A DNA stretch of 64,000 nucleotides. Origin: Microbacterium hominis. GTDB taxonomy: Bacteria; Actinomycetota; Actinomycetes; Actinomycetales; Microbacteriaceae. The translations under genes were made by a program, and so were the position numbers. The first letter of the stretch is position 1. Every line of letters begins with the position of its first letter. Where the stretch lies: NCBI RefSeq assembly GCF_013282805.1, contig NZ_CP054038.1:1302001-1366000 (forward strand), read 5' to 3'. This document shows, piece by piece, positions 17,427 to 26,000 of this stretch. Below the pieces are notes generated by a model. It did no database searches. It saw nothing but the letters and a program-made list of their open reading frames with translations, and was not told the DNA's origin.

Positions 17427-18659
17427 TCAGGCGAAGGCGGGGATGCCGGTGATGTCACGACCGACGATGAGGGTGTTCATGTCGTGGGTGCCCTCGTACG
17501 TGTAGATCGCCTCGGCGTCGGCGAAGTGCCGCGCGACGCCGTAATCGAGCTGGATGCCGTTGCCGCCGAGAATCTCGCGGCACAGTGCGACCACTCGACG
17601 CATGCGTTCGCTCACGGTGGCCTTCGCCATCGCCGACTGCTCGTCGGTGAGCGTGCCGGCATCCTGCAGCTGCGCGGTGCGGGTGCACAGCGCGATGGAT
17701 GCCGTGATCTCGGTCAAGCAGGTGACGAGCTTGCTCTGCACCAGCTGGTAAGAGCCGATCACGCGCCCGAACTGCTCCCGCGAGCGGGCGTAGGCGACGG
17801 CGGCCTCGTAGGCGCCGACGCCGTTGCCCAGGGCCTGCCAGGCCACGTCGGAGCGGGTCTGCCGAAGGATCAGTGCCACCTCGCGGAAGGAGTGCACGCG
17901 CGCCAGTCGAGCGCTGTCGGGCAGTCGCACATCGACGAGGGTGATGTCGGCATTCTCGACGGCGCGCAGGGACTGCTTGCGCTCGATCTTGGTCGCGGTG
18001 AAGCCGGGCGTGCCGCGGGTGACGAGGAAACCCTTGACCTTGCTGTCAGCGACATCTCGCGCCCAGATGACGACGATGTCGGCGAAGGTGGCGTTGCCGA
18101 TCCAGCGCTTCGCACCGTCGAGCACCCACTCGTCGCCGTCGCGGCGAGCGGTCGTGCGAATGCCGCGAGCCGTGTCAGAACCCGAGAACGGCTCGGTCAG
18201 GCCGAATGCGCCCACGATCTCGCCGCGAGCCATCTTCGGCAGGAGGTCGGCGCGCTGTTCATCGGATCCTCCGATCGCGACGGCGTTCATCGCCAGGCCG
18301 CTGTGGACCCCGGCCATCGTCGCCACCGAGGAGTCGACGCGGGCCATCTCGTAGCTGACCCATCCGCGGAAGAGCGCGGAGTTGTCGAATTGGGCGACCT
18401 CGGGAAAGCCGGCGCCGTACAGGCCGAGGTCGGCGAGCGGGCGGAAGACCTGTCGGGGGCTTTCGGCGCGCTCCCAGTACTCGTCGGCGATCGGAGCGAC
18501 CTCGCGCTCCAGGTACGCACGCAGGTCAGCCAGACGGAGGCGCTCGTCGGAGGTGAGCAGGTCGCGGTAGCGGTAGAAGTCAACCGGGTCGGCGACGTCG
18601 GCGTGCTGGGCGGCAGTTGCGACCTCGCGTTCGAGATCGATCGTGTCGGTAGTCGTCAT
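17427..18659 (-). CDS. acyl-CoA dehydrogenase (glutaryl-CoA dehydrogenase-like)
   Basis: 410-aa FAD-dependent acyl-CoA dehydrogenase. The FAD/acyl signature FGLTEPFSGSD and the C-terminal IYTYEGTHDMN, which carries the catalytic Glu in the position used by short-chain and glutaryl-CoA dehydrogenases, are clear. Overall order (N-terminal helices, WIGNATFAD, LGGNGIQLDYG) is closest to the glutaryl-CoA dehydrogenase branch, so substrates could be branched, aryl or dicarboxylic acyl-CoAs. The ATG at 18659 has GGAGGAGC upstream. It is first in the leftward beta-oxidation operon and has a long inverted repeat about 38 bases before its start. Confidence 0.92.
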   Translation of the reverse strand: MTTTDTIDLEREVATAAQHADVADPVDFYRYRDLLTSDERLRLADLRAYLEREVAPIADEYWERAESPRQVFRPLADLGLYGAGFPEVAQFDNSALFRGWVSYEMARVDSSVATMAGVHSGLAMNAVAIGGSDEQRADLLPKMARGEIVGAFGLTEPFSGSDTARGIRTTARRDGDEWVLDGAKRWIGNATFADIVVIWARDVADSKVKGFLVTRGTPGFTATKIERKQSLRAVENADITLVDVRLPDSARLARVHSFREVALILRQTRSDVAWQALGNGVGAYEAAVAYARSREQFGRVIGSYQLVQSKLVTCLTEITASIALCTRTAQLQDAGTLTDEQSAMAKATVSERMRRVVALCREILGGNGIQLDYGVARHFADAEAIYTYEGTHDMNTLIVGRDITGIPAFA

Positions 18660-18697
18660 TGATGCTCCTCCGTCTTCCCTGACCTGGCCATCGTATA

Positions 18698-18725
18698 GCA
18701 AAAGCACCCATACGGGTGGTTTTGC
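18698..18725. promoter_or_regulatory. 28-bp operator-like inverted repeat before the beta-oxidation operon
   Basis: GCAAAAGCACCC, ATAC, GGGTGGTTTTGC: 12-bp arms with a single mismatch. It is upstream of the acyl-CoA dehydrogenase start and lies where a repressor would block transcription. The sequence differs from the AAAATCTCAG family, so a second regulator is implied. A terminator role is unlikely between divergent starts. Confidence 0.6.
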
Positions 18726-18744
18726 CGCAGCATGCAGCGAGGGG

Positions 18745-18768
18745 CAAATCTCAGCGGCATCGGGTTTC
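18745..18768. promoter_or_regulatory. weak operator-like site D
   Basis: CAAATCTCAG, CGGC, ATCGGGTTTC: the left half matches site A at nine of ten positions but the right half is poor. It lies 35 bases before the rightward frameshifted esterase. Confidence 0.3.
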
Positions 18769-18803
18769 AGGAAACTCTAAAATGTGAGTGATCTAATAAA
18801 TTC

Positions 18804-19882
18804 ATGAGTGAGATCCCGTCTCCCCGTCCGAAGTCGACTCCGCGCCGTCGCTGGCTCCGCAGATTGCTGATCACGCTGGCCGCTGCCGCGGCGGTCGTCT
18901 TGACGGCCGGCATCGTCCTGTCGAACAACACCCAGATCATCGTCGGCGCGTTCCAGGGCTATCTGACGCAGAACTCCTTCGAGCCGCACAATCCCCCGAC
19001 GACCGGGTTCGTGATGACGGGGTGCGCTACGTGAACGATCTGGAGTACGGCACGGAGTATCCGAACAGTCACCTCGACATCTCCTACCCGGCCGACGCCC
19101 CCGACGGTCCACTGCCGACCATCGTGTACTCGCACGGCGGCGGCTACTTCGCCGGCGACAAGGTCCTCGGCGACCCGTTGGCCATCGACAGTGATGTCAA
19201 TTTCCTCTTCGACCGGTTCTTGGATGACGGATACGCGTTCGTCAACATCAACTACGCGCTCGTTCCCGAGTACCAGTTCCCGGTGCCCGTCTATCAGCTC
19301 GACCAGGCGCTCGCATTCCTGGTCGACCACGCCGACGAGTATCAGCTCGACATGGACAACGTGATCATCATGGGTTCCTCGGCGGGTGCCGCGATGACGG
19401 CCCAGTACGGAGCGGCGATCTCGAACCCCGAGTACGCACGCAGCCTCGACTTCACGCCCTCCATCTCGAAGGACAGCGTGCGCGCCCTCGTCATCGACGA
19501 TGCCCCCATCGCCATCGATGACTTCGGCATCTCGGTGATGGGCCTGGTCGGGAACTACATCGACGGCACGACCCATCCCAGCGAAGAGGATCGGACGCGC
19601 TACGACCCCACCGACGACGTCACGGCCGGGTATCCGCCGACCTTCATGCTCGGCAGCAATTACGACGGCGACGGATACGCGCACGACATGGCGCTCCTGA
19701 GCGTGGCCCTCGAGGAGAACGAGGTGCAGCACGAGTTCTTCTACGAGCGCTACCCCGACGGGGGTGAGACGAATCACGGACTTCTCGGTGGCCTGATCTC
19801 CGATGACCCGATCGCGGTCCACGCCTACGACGCGATGATGTCGTTCCTCGATTCGACGGCGCCGGCAGCACCCGCGTCCTGA
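18804..19882 (+). pseudogene. membrane-anchored alpha/beta hydrolase with a -1 frame break
   Basis: Two overlapping frames encode one protein. The first (18804-19034) gives an N-terminus with a basic stretch and one membrane anchor (LLITLAAAAAVVLTAG), then stops. The second continues as a 280-residue esterase with HGGGYFAGD (oxyanion), MGSSAGAAM (nucleophile) and NHGLLGG (His). The second frame is open upstream of its GTG and reads PDDRVRDDGVRYVNDL, so inserting one C into the CCCCC run at 18993-18997 joins the two without loss. This could be a sequencing indel, a real inactivating deletion, or less likely programmed slippage. If intact it would be another cell-surface esterase of the same regulon. 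Confidence 0.8.
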
Positions 19883-19902
19883 CGTGAGTCGCTGCGGCGG
19901 CG

Positions 19903-19939
19903 GGCCCCTCAGAGTCTGTCTCTCAGGCTCTGAGGGGCC
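19903..19939 (+). terminator. rho-independent terminator
   Basis: A perfect 12-bp stem (GGCCCCTCAGAG and complement) with a 13-base loop, 20 bases after the esterase stop. Confidence 0.75.
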
Positions 19940-19956
19940 GGTTCGCGTCCGCGGCA

Positions 19957-19962
19957 TATCGT
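19957..19962 (+). promoter_or_regulatory. -10 box of a leaderless promoter
   Basis: TATCGT followed by exactly six bases and an ATG, with no ribosome site. The same geometry occurs before four other small genes in the window. Confidence 0.45.
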
Positions 19963-19968
19963 TGCATC

Positions 19969-20967
19969 ATGCTCGATCACGTCGCGGTCGCCGATGTGCC
20001 CCTTCCGATCCCGTCCCGAAGGCTCAACGCGGAGGCCGGCCTGCGAGCCTTTCCGCTGGCAGGCGCCGAGTGCGTCGTCGGGTGGGTGGAAGGGCGGCAA
20101 TCGTACCGAGCGGGCGTTTTGGATGCCTCAGACGGGTCGTTGCGGGGAGCGGCGCCGATCAGGGGCGCCCTTGCGGGTCATCTGGCTGATGACCGGTTCG
20201 TCTGGATGCTGACGGACTACGGGCTACAGGAAGTCGATCGCGAGACCTTCTCGGTGCTGCGCACCCTCCGCGCCGGCCTGCCGAAATATGCGTCGCGCCT
20301 GCTTGCGGTCGGCCCGCACCATGCGCTCGTCGTCGTGAAGTATGGCCAGTCGCATTCGCTCGTGAATCTTCAGACGATGACGATCACCCACAGGATCAGG
20401 GTGCCCGAGCCCGCGGTCGCCCTCCCCGCCGACGAGGAGACCGTGCTGCTGAGCCTCCGCTACGGCATCCGTGCTCGGCTCGCCGCCGACTTCGGCAAGA
20501 TCATCCGCCGCGACGCTGTCCCACGCGGGACGGGCGCGAGTGTGGATGGGGTCCGAGCGATTTATGTGACAGGCGTCCCCGAGGAGCCGTCCGCACTCGT
20601 GCGGGAGGTCGGGCTCGACCCCGAGCGCTACGTCGATCTCGCACCGACCGGCACCCTGGCATGGCTGGGCGCGGACGGGCTGGCTGCGGTCGCTTCCGTG
20701 GATGCCGGGGTTTCCTGTGTCCATGGCGTCTGCACGTCGGGCGAGATCGTCGCCAGCGATGGGGACCCGAACTCCGGCATCAGCCGGCTCGTCGTCCTGG
20801 ACGCAGATGGCCAGACTCCGACCGCTGCGCACGAGTTCCGCGAGAAGGCCGGAATGCTCGCCGCGCTGCCGGAATCCGCGGTGCTCGCAACTCCCCGGTT
20901 GTTCGGAGACGCGCGTGGCGGCTTCGAACTGCTGCGATGGAGTGGCTCAGGCGCTGCCTCAGCGTGA
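19969..20967 (+). CDS. hypothetical beta-propeller-like protein
   Basis: 332-aa soluble protein not recognised as a named family. It is rich in short strands in a repeating pattern (for example CVVGWVEGRQSYRAGVLDA, FVWMLTDYGLQEVDRET, HALVVVKYGQSHSLVNL), which suggests a WD40/PQQ-like propeller of about six to seven blades, but repeat boundaries are weak. No signal peptide or membrane segment. A leaderless promoter precedes it. Its 3' end overlaps the convergent hydrolase gene by nine bases. A sensor or binding role would be a guess. Confidence 0.65.
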   Translation: MLDHVAVADVPLPIPSRRLNAEAGLRAFPLAGAECVVGWVEGRQSYRAGVLDASDGSLRGAAPIRGALAGHLADDRFVWMLTDYGLQEVDRETFSVLRTLRAGLPKYASRLLAVGPHHALVVVKYGQSHSLVNLQTMTITHRIRVPEPAVALPADEETVLLSLRYGIRARLAADFGKIIRRDAVPRGTGASVDGVRAIYVTGVPEEPSALVREVGLDPERYVDLAPTGTLAWLGADGLAAVASVDAGVSCVHGVCTSGEIVASDGDPNSGISRLVVLDADGQTPTAAHEFREKAGMLAALPESAVLATPRLFGDARGGFELLRWSGSGAASA

Positions 20968-21900
20968 GTGCTCTTCGTGAGGCCTGGCGTATCCCTGTCG
21001 CACGAGCCAGTCGTCGTAGACACCGGCGAAGCGCATGCTGTCCGTTCCCGGACGCCCCAAGCCGAACCCGTGGTCTCCGGATTGGAAGAGGTGCGTCTCC
21101 ACGGGAGCGCCCGCGTTCTTCCAGACCGTCTCGATGTTCTTCGCATCCGCCACGGTCGTGTCGGGATCGGCCGCGGCGATCAGCAGCGAAGTGTCGGCAG
21201 GATGCACATTCTCGACGTGGTCGAGGCCGTAGACGGACGCGGCGATGTTCGGCCGAGTCGCGGCGTCGTCGCCGGTCAGCGTTCCCAGCGTCGCTATGGC
21301 ACCGGCGGAGAACCCCGTCATGCCCACGCGCCGAGGGTCGATGCCGAGGCGAACGGCGTTCTCCCGAACGAAGCGCACCGCCTGCCGGGCATCCGAAATC
21401 GCAGCAGCGCGCCCGGGGGAGATGCCGTCCTTCAGGCCTCTGGTGATCACGCTCCAGGCGACGCCGATCGTCGGAGTTCGTATCCGGTACTTGAGGACGA
21501 AGGCCGTGATCCCGCGCTCGGCGAGGAACTGTCCGATCTCGATTCCTTCGACGTCCCAGGCGAGGGCTCCGAAGGCGCCGCCCGGCAGCACGATCATCGC
21601 CGCCCCCGTCGCGGTGTCAGGATGCGGGCGGATCGCGGTCACGGTCGGGACCGAGACGTTCTGGATGGTGTTCACCGAGCGCCAGCCCTGATCCGCCAGT
21701 ACGCGCGTCTCGCTGTGGGTCACCGACAGTTCGACGTCGGGGCGACCCGTTCTGATGCGCTCGACCGGCCACGCGGGGTCGTCCGGCGGGCCCGGCCGGC
21801 CGGTCTGCGGCCGCGTGACCCGGGCCAGTGCGAAAGCGCCCCCACCGACGGCAAGGGCCGCGATGCCCGCGGCGACGGCGACGATCACTTCACGTTTCAT
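20959..21900 (-). CDS. membrane-anchored BD-FAE/acetylxylan-esterase-like hydrolase
   Basis: 313-aa hydrolase with an N-terminal hydrophobic segment (VIVAVAAGIAALAVGGGAFAL) serving as signal anchor, then the catalytic domain: VLPGGAFGALAWD, MTGFSAGAI, AADPDTTVAD and SGDHGFGLGRPGTD. It is the exported paralog of the cytosolic enzyme at 8986-9810, identical in much of the last 50 residues. Start at ATG 21900 is favoured; a GTG four codons earlier overlaps the upstream stop. It follows a metallo-beta-lactamase-fold gene in the same direction and should work outside the membrane. Confidence 0.87.
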   Translation of the reverse strand: MKREVIVAVAAGIAALAVGGGAFALARVTRPQTGRPGPPDDPAWPVERIRTGRPDVELSVTHSETRVLADQGWRSVNTIQNVSVPTVTAIRPHPDTATGAAMIVLPGGAFGALAWDVEGIEIGQFLAERGITAFVLKYRIRTPTIGVAWSVITRGLKDGISPGRAAAISDARQAVRFVRENAVRLGIDPRRVGMTGFSAGAIATLGTLTGDDAATRPNIAASVYGLDHVENVHPADTSLLIAAADPDTTVADAKNIETVWKNAGAPVETHLFQSGDHGFGLGRPGTDSMRFAGVYDDWLVRQGYARPHEEHSR

Positions 21901-21908
21901 GTGACTTC

Positions 21909-22808
21909 TCACTGGATGTTCGAAGCGCGGAACGACAAGGTGGCGCCGTCGAGTTCGTAGTGACCGCTGTCGAGGACCTCGGCGCTCACATCGCCTTCGA
22001 TCAGATCAGTGGCGGGGTGGTCCAGCTTCTTGAGGAAGGAGCTGTCGAGAGGGTCGGCGTGGCCGGGGTAGACGACGTCGAAATCGCCCTCGTCGGCCAA
22101 CTGCTCGAGGCGGCGGATCGAATCCCGATAGGTGCTGACACTCAGACTCTCGGGCAGGTCGAGGAGCACACCACCTTGGGCCACCATGTCGCCGGCGTAC
22201 AGCGCTCCCACTTTCTCATCGATCAACCCGATGGATCCCGGTGTGTGCCCCGGGATCGGCACGATGCTGATGCGTCGGTCACCCAGGTCGAAGGAGCCGG
22301 TCTCAGGCAGTGGGAGGAAGTCGTCGCTGGTCGGCATCGCCATCGTGGCGTCGTCGGCATATCGGGTGAGCCACCGCAGCGGCGCGGGCACGTCGGGGAG
22401 GACAGCCTCGATGGTCTCCGGCTGGTTGTAGTCGTGATAGACGTCGGCCTCGTCTTCGGAGAGGTAGACGTCGTCGAAGTAGTGGTTCCCGTGGGTGTGG
22501 TCGTAGTGTCCGTGGGTGTTGACGACCGTGACGGGAAGGTCGGTGATCTCGCCGATCGCGGCAGGAAGGTCGTTCAGGCCGTTTCCGGTGTCGATCAGGA
22601 GGGCTCCGGTGGTGCCGACGATCAGGTACTGCTGCGTGACGTTCAGCCCATCGGAGAATCGGTAGGTGGACTCGTTGAGCTGGGTCGCCTCGGGGATCCT
22701 CACGTCACCGAGCGAATGACGCCAGACGTTGAGCCCGATGACGCCTGCGACGATCACGCCCGCGAAGACGGCTGCAGCGATGACGAGCTTCCTCGTACTT
22801 TTCTTCAT
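21909..22808 (-). CDS. membrane-anchored metallo-beta-lactamase-fold hydrolase
   Basis: 299-aa protein with an N-terminal membrane anchor (LVIAAAVFAGVIVAGVIGLNV) and an MBL domain. Zinc ligands are in NTHGHYDHTHGN (HxHxDH), PGHTPGS and YPGHADPL, and the Asp bridging metal is in LYAGDMV. Family members include lactonases, glyoxalase II and arylsulfatase-like hydrolases, so a lactone or ester substrate outside the cell is reasonable. The ATG has GGAAGG four bases upstream. It forms a two-gene operon with the anchored esterase, and operator-like site C lies about 80 bases before it. Confidence 0.88.
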   Translation of the reverse strand: MKKSTRKLVIAAAVFAGVIVAGVIGLNVWRHSLGDVRIPEATQLNESTYRFSDGLNVTQQYLIVGTTGALLIDTGNGLNDLPAAIGEITDLPVTVVNTHGHYDHTHGNHYFDDVYLSEDEADVYHDYNQPETIEAVLPDVPAPLRWLTRYADDATMAMPTSDDFLPLPETGSFDLGDRRISIVPIPGHTPGSIGLIDEKVGALYAGDMVAQGGVLLDLPESLSVSTYRDSIRRLEQLADEGDFDVVYPGHADPLDSSFLKKLDHPATDLIEGDVSAEVLDSGHYELDGATLSFRASNIQ

Positions 22809-22889
22809 GTCACCTTCCGGCTGTGGTTGAATGCCCGTCCAAATGCGCAGCACCAGCGCATGGTGGATCTCACGCGGATTCCCTACACC

Positions 22890-22913
22890 AAAGTCTCAGT
22901 AGAGCAATATTTT
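22890..22913. promoter_or_regulatory. operator-like site C
   Basis: AAAGTCTCAG, TAGA, GCAATATTTT: same 10+4+10 layout and TAGA centre as site A. It precedes the leftward MBL/esterase operon. The rest of 22809-23037 holds no gene; 22914-23037 is the non-coding stretch before the relaxase, where an origin of transfer could lie, but I found no convincing nick-site hairpin. Confidence 0.45.
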
Positions 22914-23058
22914 ACCGGGGTCCCGGTTCCCAGTCTGAACGCTAAGCAGTCCGTCGGGCGCGAGCCTCAGACCTCCACACGTCTTGCAGATCGAGGTGTG
23001 CGCCTGCTGACGCGGGCGCGCCGGCACCACCTCTCGTATGGAGGAGAGGCGGTGCGTG

Positions 23059-26000
23059 GTGTCGGTGTCGATGCGGGTGATGAGCGCGGGGGATGGGTAC
23101 AAGTACCTCCTCCGCACCGTCGCCGCGGCGGACGGTGACCGGCCGCTCTCCACCCCACTCTCCCGCTACTACGCCGAGGCCGGCACACCGCCGGGTCGCT
23201 GGCTCGGGAGCGGACTGCCGGCGCTGGCAGACGGCCGAATCGACGCGGGATCGCGGGTGTCGGAGGCCCAGCTCGAGTTGCTCCTTGGGATGGGGCGCGA
23301 CCCCGGGGCGGGCGCACCGCTCGGTCGGGCTTACCCCGTGTACGCGGCATCCGATGCGAGCCCCGACCGCGCCAACCCAGACACCCCAACGCCGACCCGC
23401 CGCCGCGCCGTCGCCGGGTACGACTTCACCTTCTCGCTACCGAAGTCGGCGTCCGTGCTCTGGGCGGTCGCCGATGCCAACACGCAGGCCACGATCGCGA
23501 CCGCGCACCACAAGGCGATCGACGACGTGCTCGCGTTCATGGAGCGGGAGGTCGTGGCGACCCGTGCCGGCGAAGCGGGCCGTGACGGCGCTGTCGCGCA
23601 GGTCGACGTGACGGGGCTCATCGCCGCAGCGTTCGATCACTTCGACTCGCGCGCGGGCGATCCGCAACTGCACACGCACGTCGTGGTGAGCAACAAGGTG
23701 CGCACCGTGTTCGACGGCAAGTGGCGCTCGCTCGATGGGCGCCCGCTGCACGCGGCGACGGTTGCGCTGTCCGAACTACACGCCGCCGCGTTCGCCGATC
23801 ACCTGGCGCGTGCGCTGGGCGTCGAGTGGGAGCGCCGCGCGCGCGAAGCCGACCGCAACCCGGTGTGGGCGGTCGCCACCGTTCCTGAGCATCTCGTCGC
23901 CGAGTTCTCGTCGCGCTCGCGTCACATCGACATCGAGAAGGATCGGCTGATCGACGAGTACATCGCCGCCCACGGGCGCGCGCCGTCGAAGGTGACCATC
24001 ATCCGCCTGCGCCAGAAGGCGACGCTCGCGACTCGTCCCGAGAAGCAACTCCGCTCGCTCGCGGATCTCACGCATGAGTGGCGAGCGCGAGCGAGTCGAC
24101 TGCTCGGCGTCGACGCGACCGTCTGGTCGCGCACTGCGGTGAATCACCGTGACCCTGCGCAGCCGATGCGCGCCGAAGACATCGAGCACAGCATCCTGGA
24201 CCAGCTCGCAGAGCGCGTTGTCGAAGCGGCAAGCGAGCGTCGATCGACGTGGACGCGCTGGAACCTCTACGCCGAAGCCGCGCGCCAAACGATGGGGTGG
24301 CGCTTCGCCGCAACCGAGGACCGCGAGGCGATCGTGGCCATGATCACGGATGCTGCGGAGCAGCGCTCCACGCGCCTCACACCACCCGAGCTCGCCGTCT
24401 CGCCCGCCGAGTTCCGACGTGCGGATGAGACGAGCGTCTTCCGCCCGCGCAACTCCGCGCGCTACTCATCGATTGCGCTGCTGGATGCGGAGGAGCGACT
24501 GCTCACTGCGTCGCAGGCGGCCTCTGCGCCGATGGTCAGTGTTGCAACTCTCGAGCGCGCCGAGCGCGCGCGCCGCAATCACGGGATCGTGCTCGGGGAT
24601 GATCAGCGCACAGCGCTCCACTCGATCGCAACCTCCGCGCGATCGCTCGACGTGTTGATCGGCCCGGCGGGTGCCGGAAAGACAACCGCGATGCACGCGC
24701 TCCGTCTCGCGTGGGAGCACGAGCACGGCCGAGGCTCGGTCATCGGGCTCGCACCGTCCGCGGCTGCCGCGCGCGAACTCGCCGATGACCTCGGCATCGC
24801 GACCGAAAACACCGCCAAGTGGTTGCACGAGCATCATCACGGTCGCGCGACGGTCCGTGCGGGTCAGCTCGTCATCATCGACGAGGCATCCCTCGCCGAC
24901 ACGCTCACGCTCGATCGCATCAACACACTCGCGACGCGGGCCGGGGCGAAGGTTCTCCTGGTGGGGGACTGGGCACAGCTGCAGTCGGTCGACGCCGGCG
25001 GTGCGTTCCGGATGCTCGTCGAGGCTCGCACCGATGCACCTGAGCTTGCTGACGTGCACCGCTTTCGCAATGCCTGGGAGAAGGAGGCATCCCTCGACCT
25101 GCGCAGCGGGCGAGTGCAGGCTCTCGATGCGTATGGCGCGCACGATCGGATCGCAGGCGGCGATGCCGACGCGATGGCGGATGCCGCGTACAGCGCATGG
25201 CTCCAAGACGTCTCGTCGGGCAGGTCGTCGGTTCTCGTCGCAGATACAGGCGAGGCGGTCGCCGCGCTCAATCGACGGGCGCGGGCCGAGTTGATCCTCA
25301 CTGGCGCCGTGGATGCCTCGGCCGAAGCACCCCTCCGAGGCGAGTCCGCAGCATCCATTGGTGACGTCATCATCACCCGCAAGAACGACCGCCGCCTGCG
25401 CTCGGGACGCGACTGGGTACGCAACGGCGCGCGCTGGAAGGTCGTCGCCGTTCGTCGAGACGGCTCGCTGCGCGTGCAGAACGCCGACCGCGCCGGCTCT
25501 CGACCACTCACGCTGCCTTCCGAGTACGTGGCTGAGAACGTAGACCTCGGCTACGCGGTGACCGCCTACCGCGCGCAGGGGATCACGACCGACACCGCGC
25601 ACGCCGTCCTCGAACCCGGAACGACGCGCGAGAACCTGTACGTCGCGATGACGCGGGGTCGAGCCTCGAACACCGCGTATGTGGTCGTGTCGCGCCCTGA
25701 CGACAATCACTCCGCTCGGCATCCCGGTGAGCGTCCGGATGCCACAGCCCGCGACATCCTCGCCGGCGTACTCGCTCACGTCGGCGCCGAGCTGTCGGCA
25801 CACGAGACGATCGCCTCCGAGCAGGAGGCTTGGGGATCGATCGCGCAACTCGCCGCCGAGTACGACACGATCGCGGCATCCGCACAACGGCCACGGTGGA
25901 CGAACCTCATCCACACGTGCGGGCTGCCCGTCGAACTGGCCGAAGCGGCGATCGAGTCCGATGCCTTCGGTGCGCTGACTGCGGGCCTTCGACGTGCCGA

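Noticed and set aside
16452..18662. 736-codon rightward frame opposite the beta-oxidation genes
   Set aside because: Shadow of three well-motified leftward genes; composition is Gly/Arg/Val-rich without any domain.
18990..19034. Programmed -1 frameshifting in the esterase
   Set aside because: The C5 run alone is not a classical X XXY YYZ site with a clear downstream structure; an indel is simpler.
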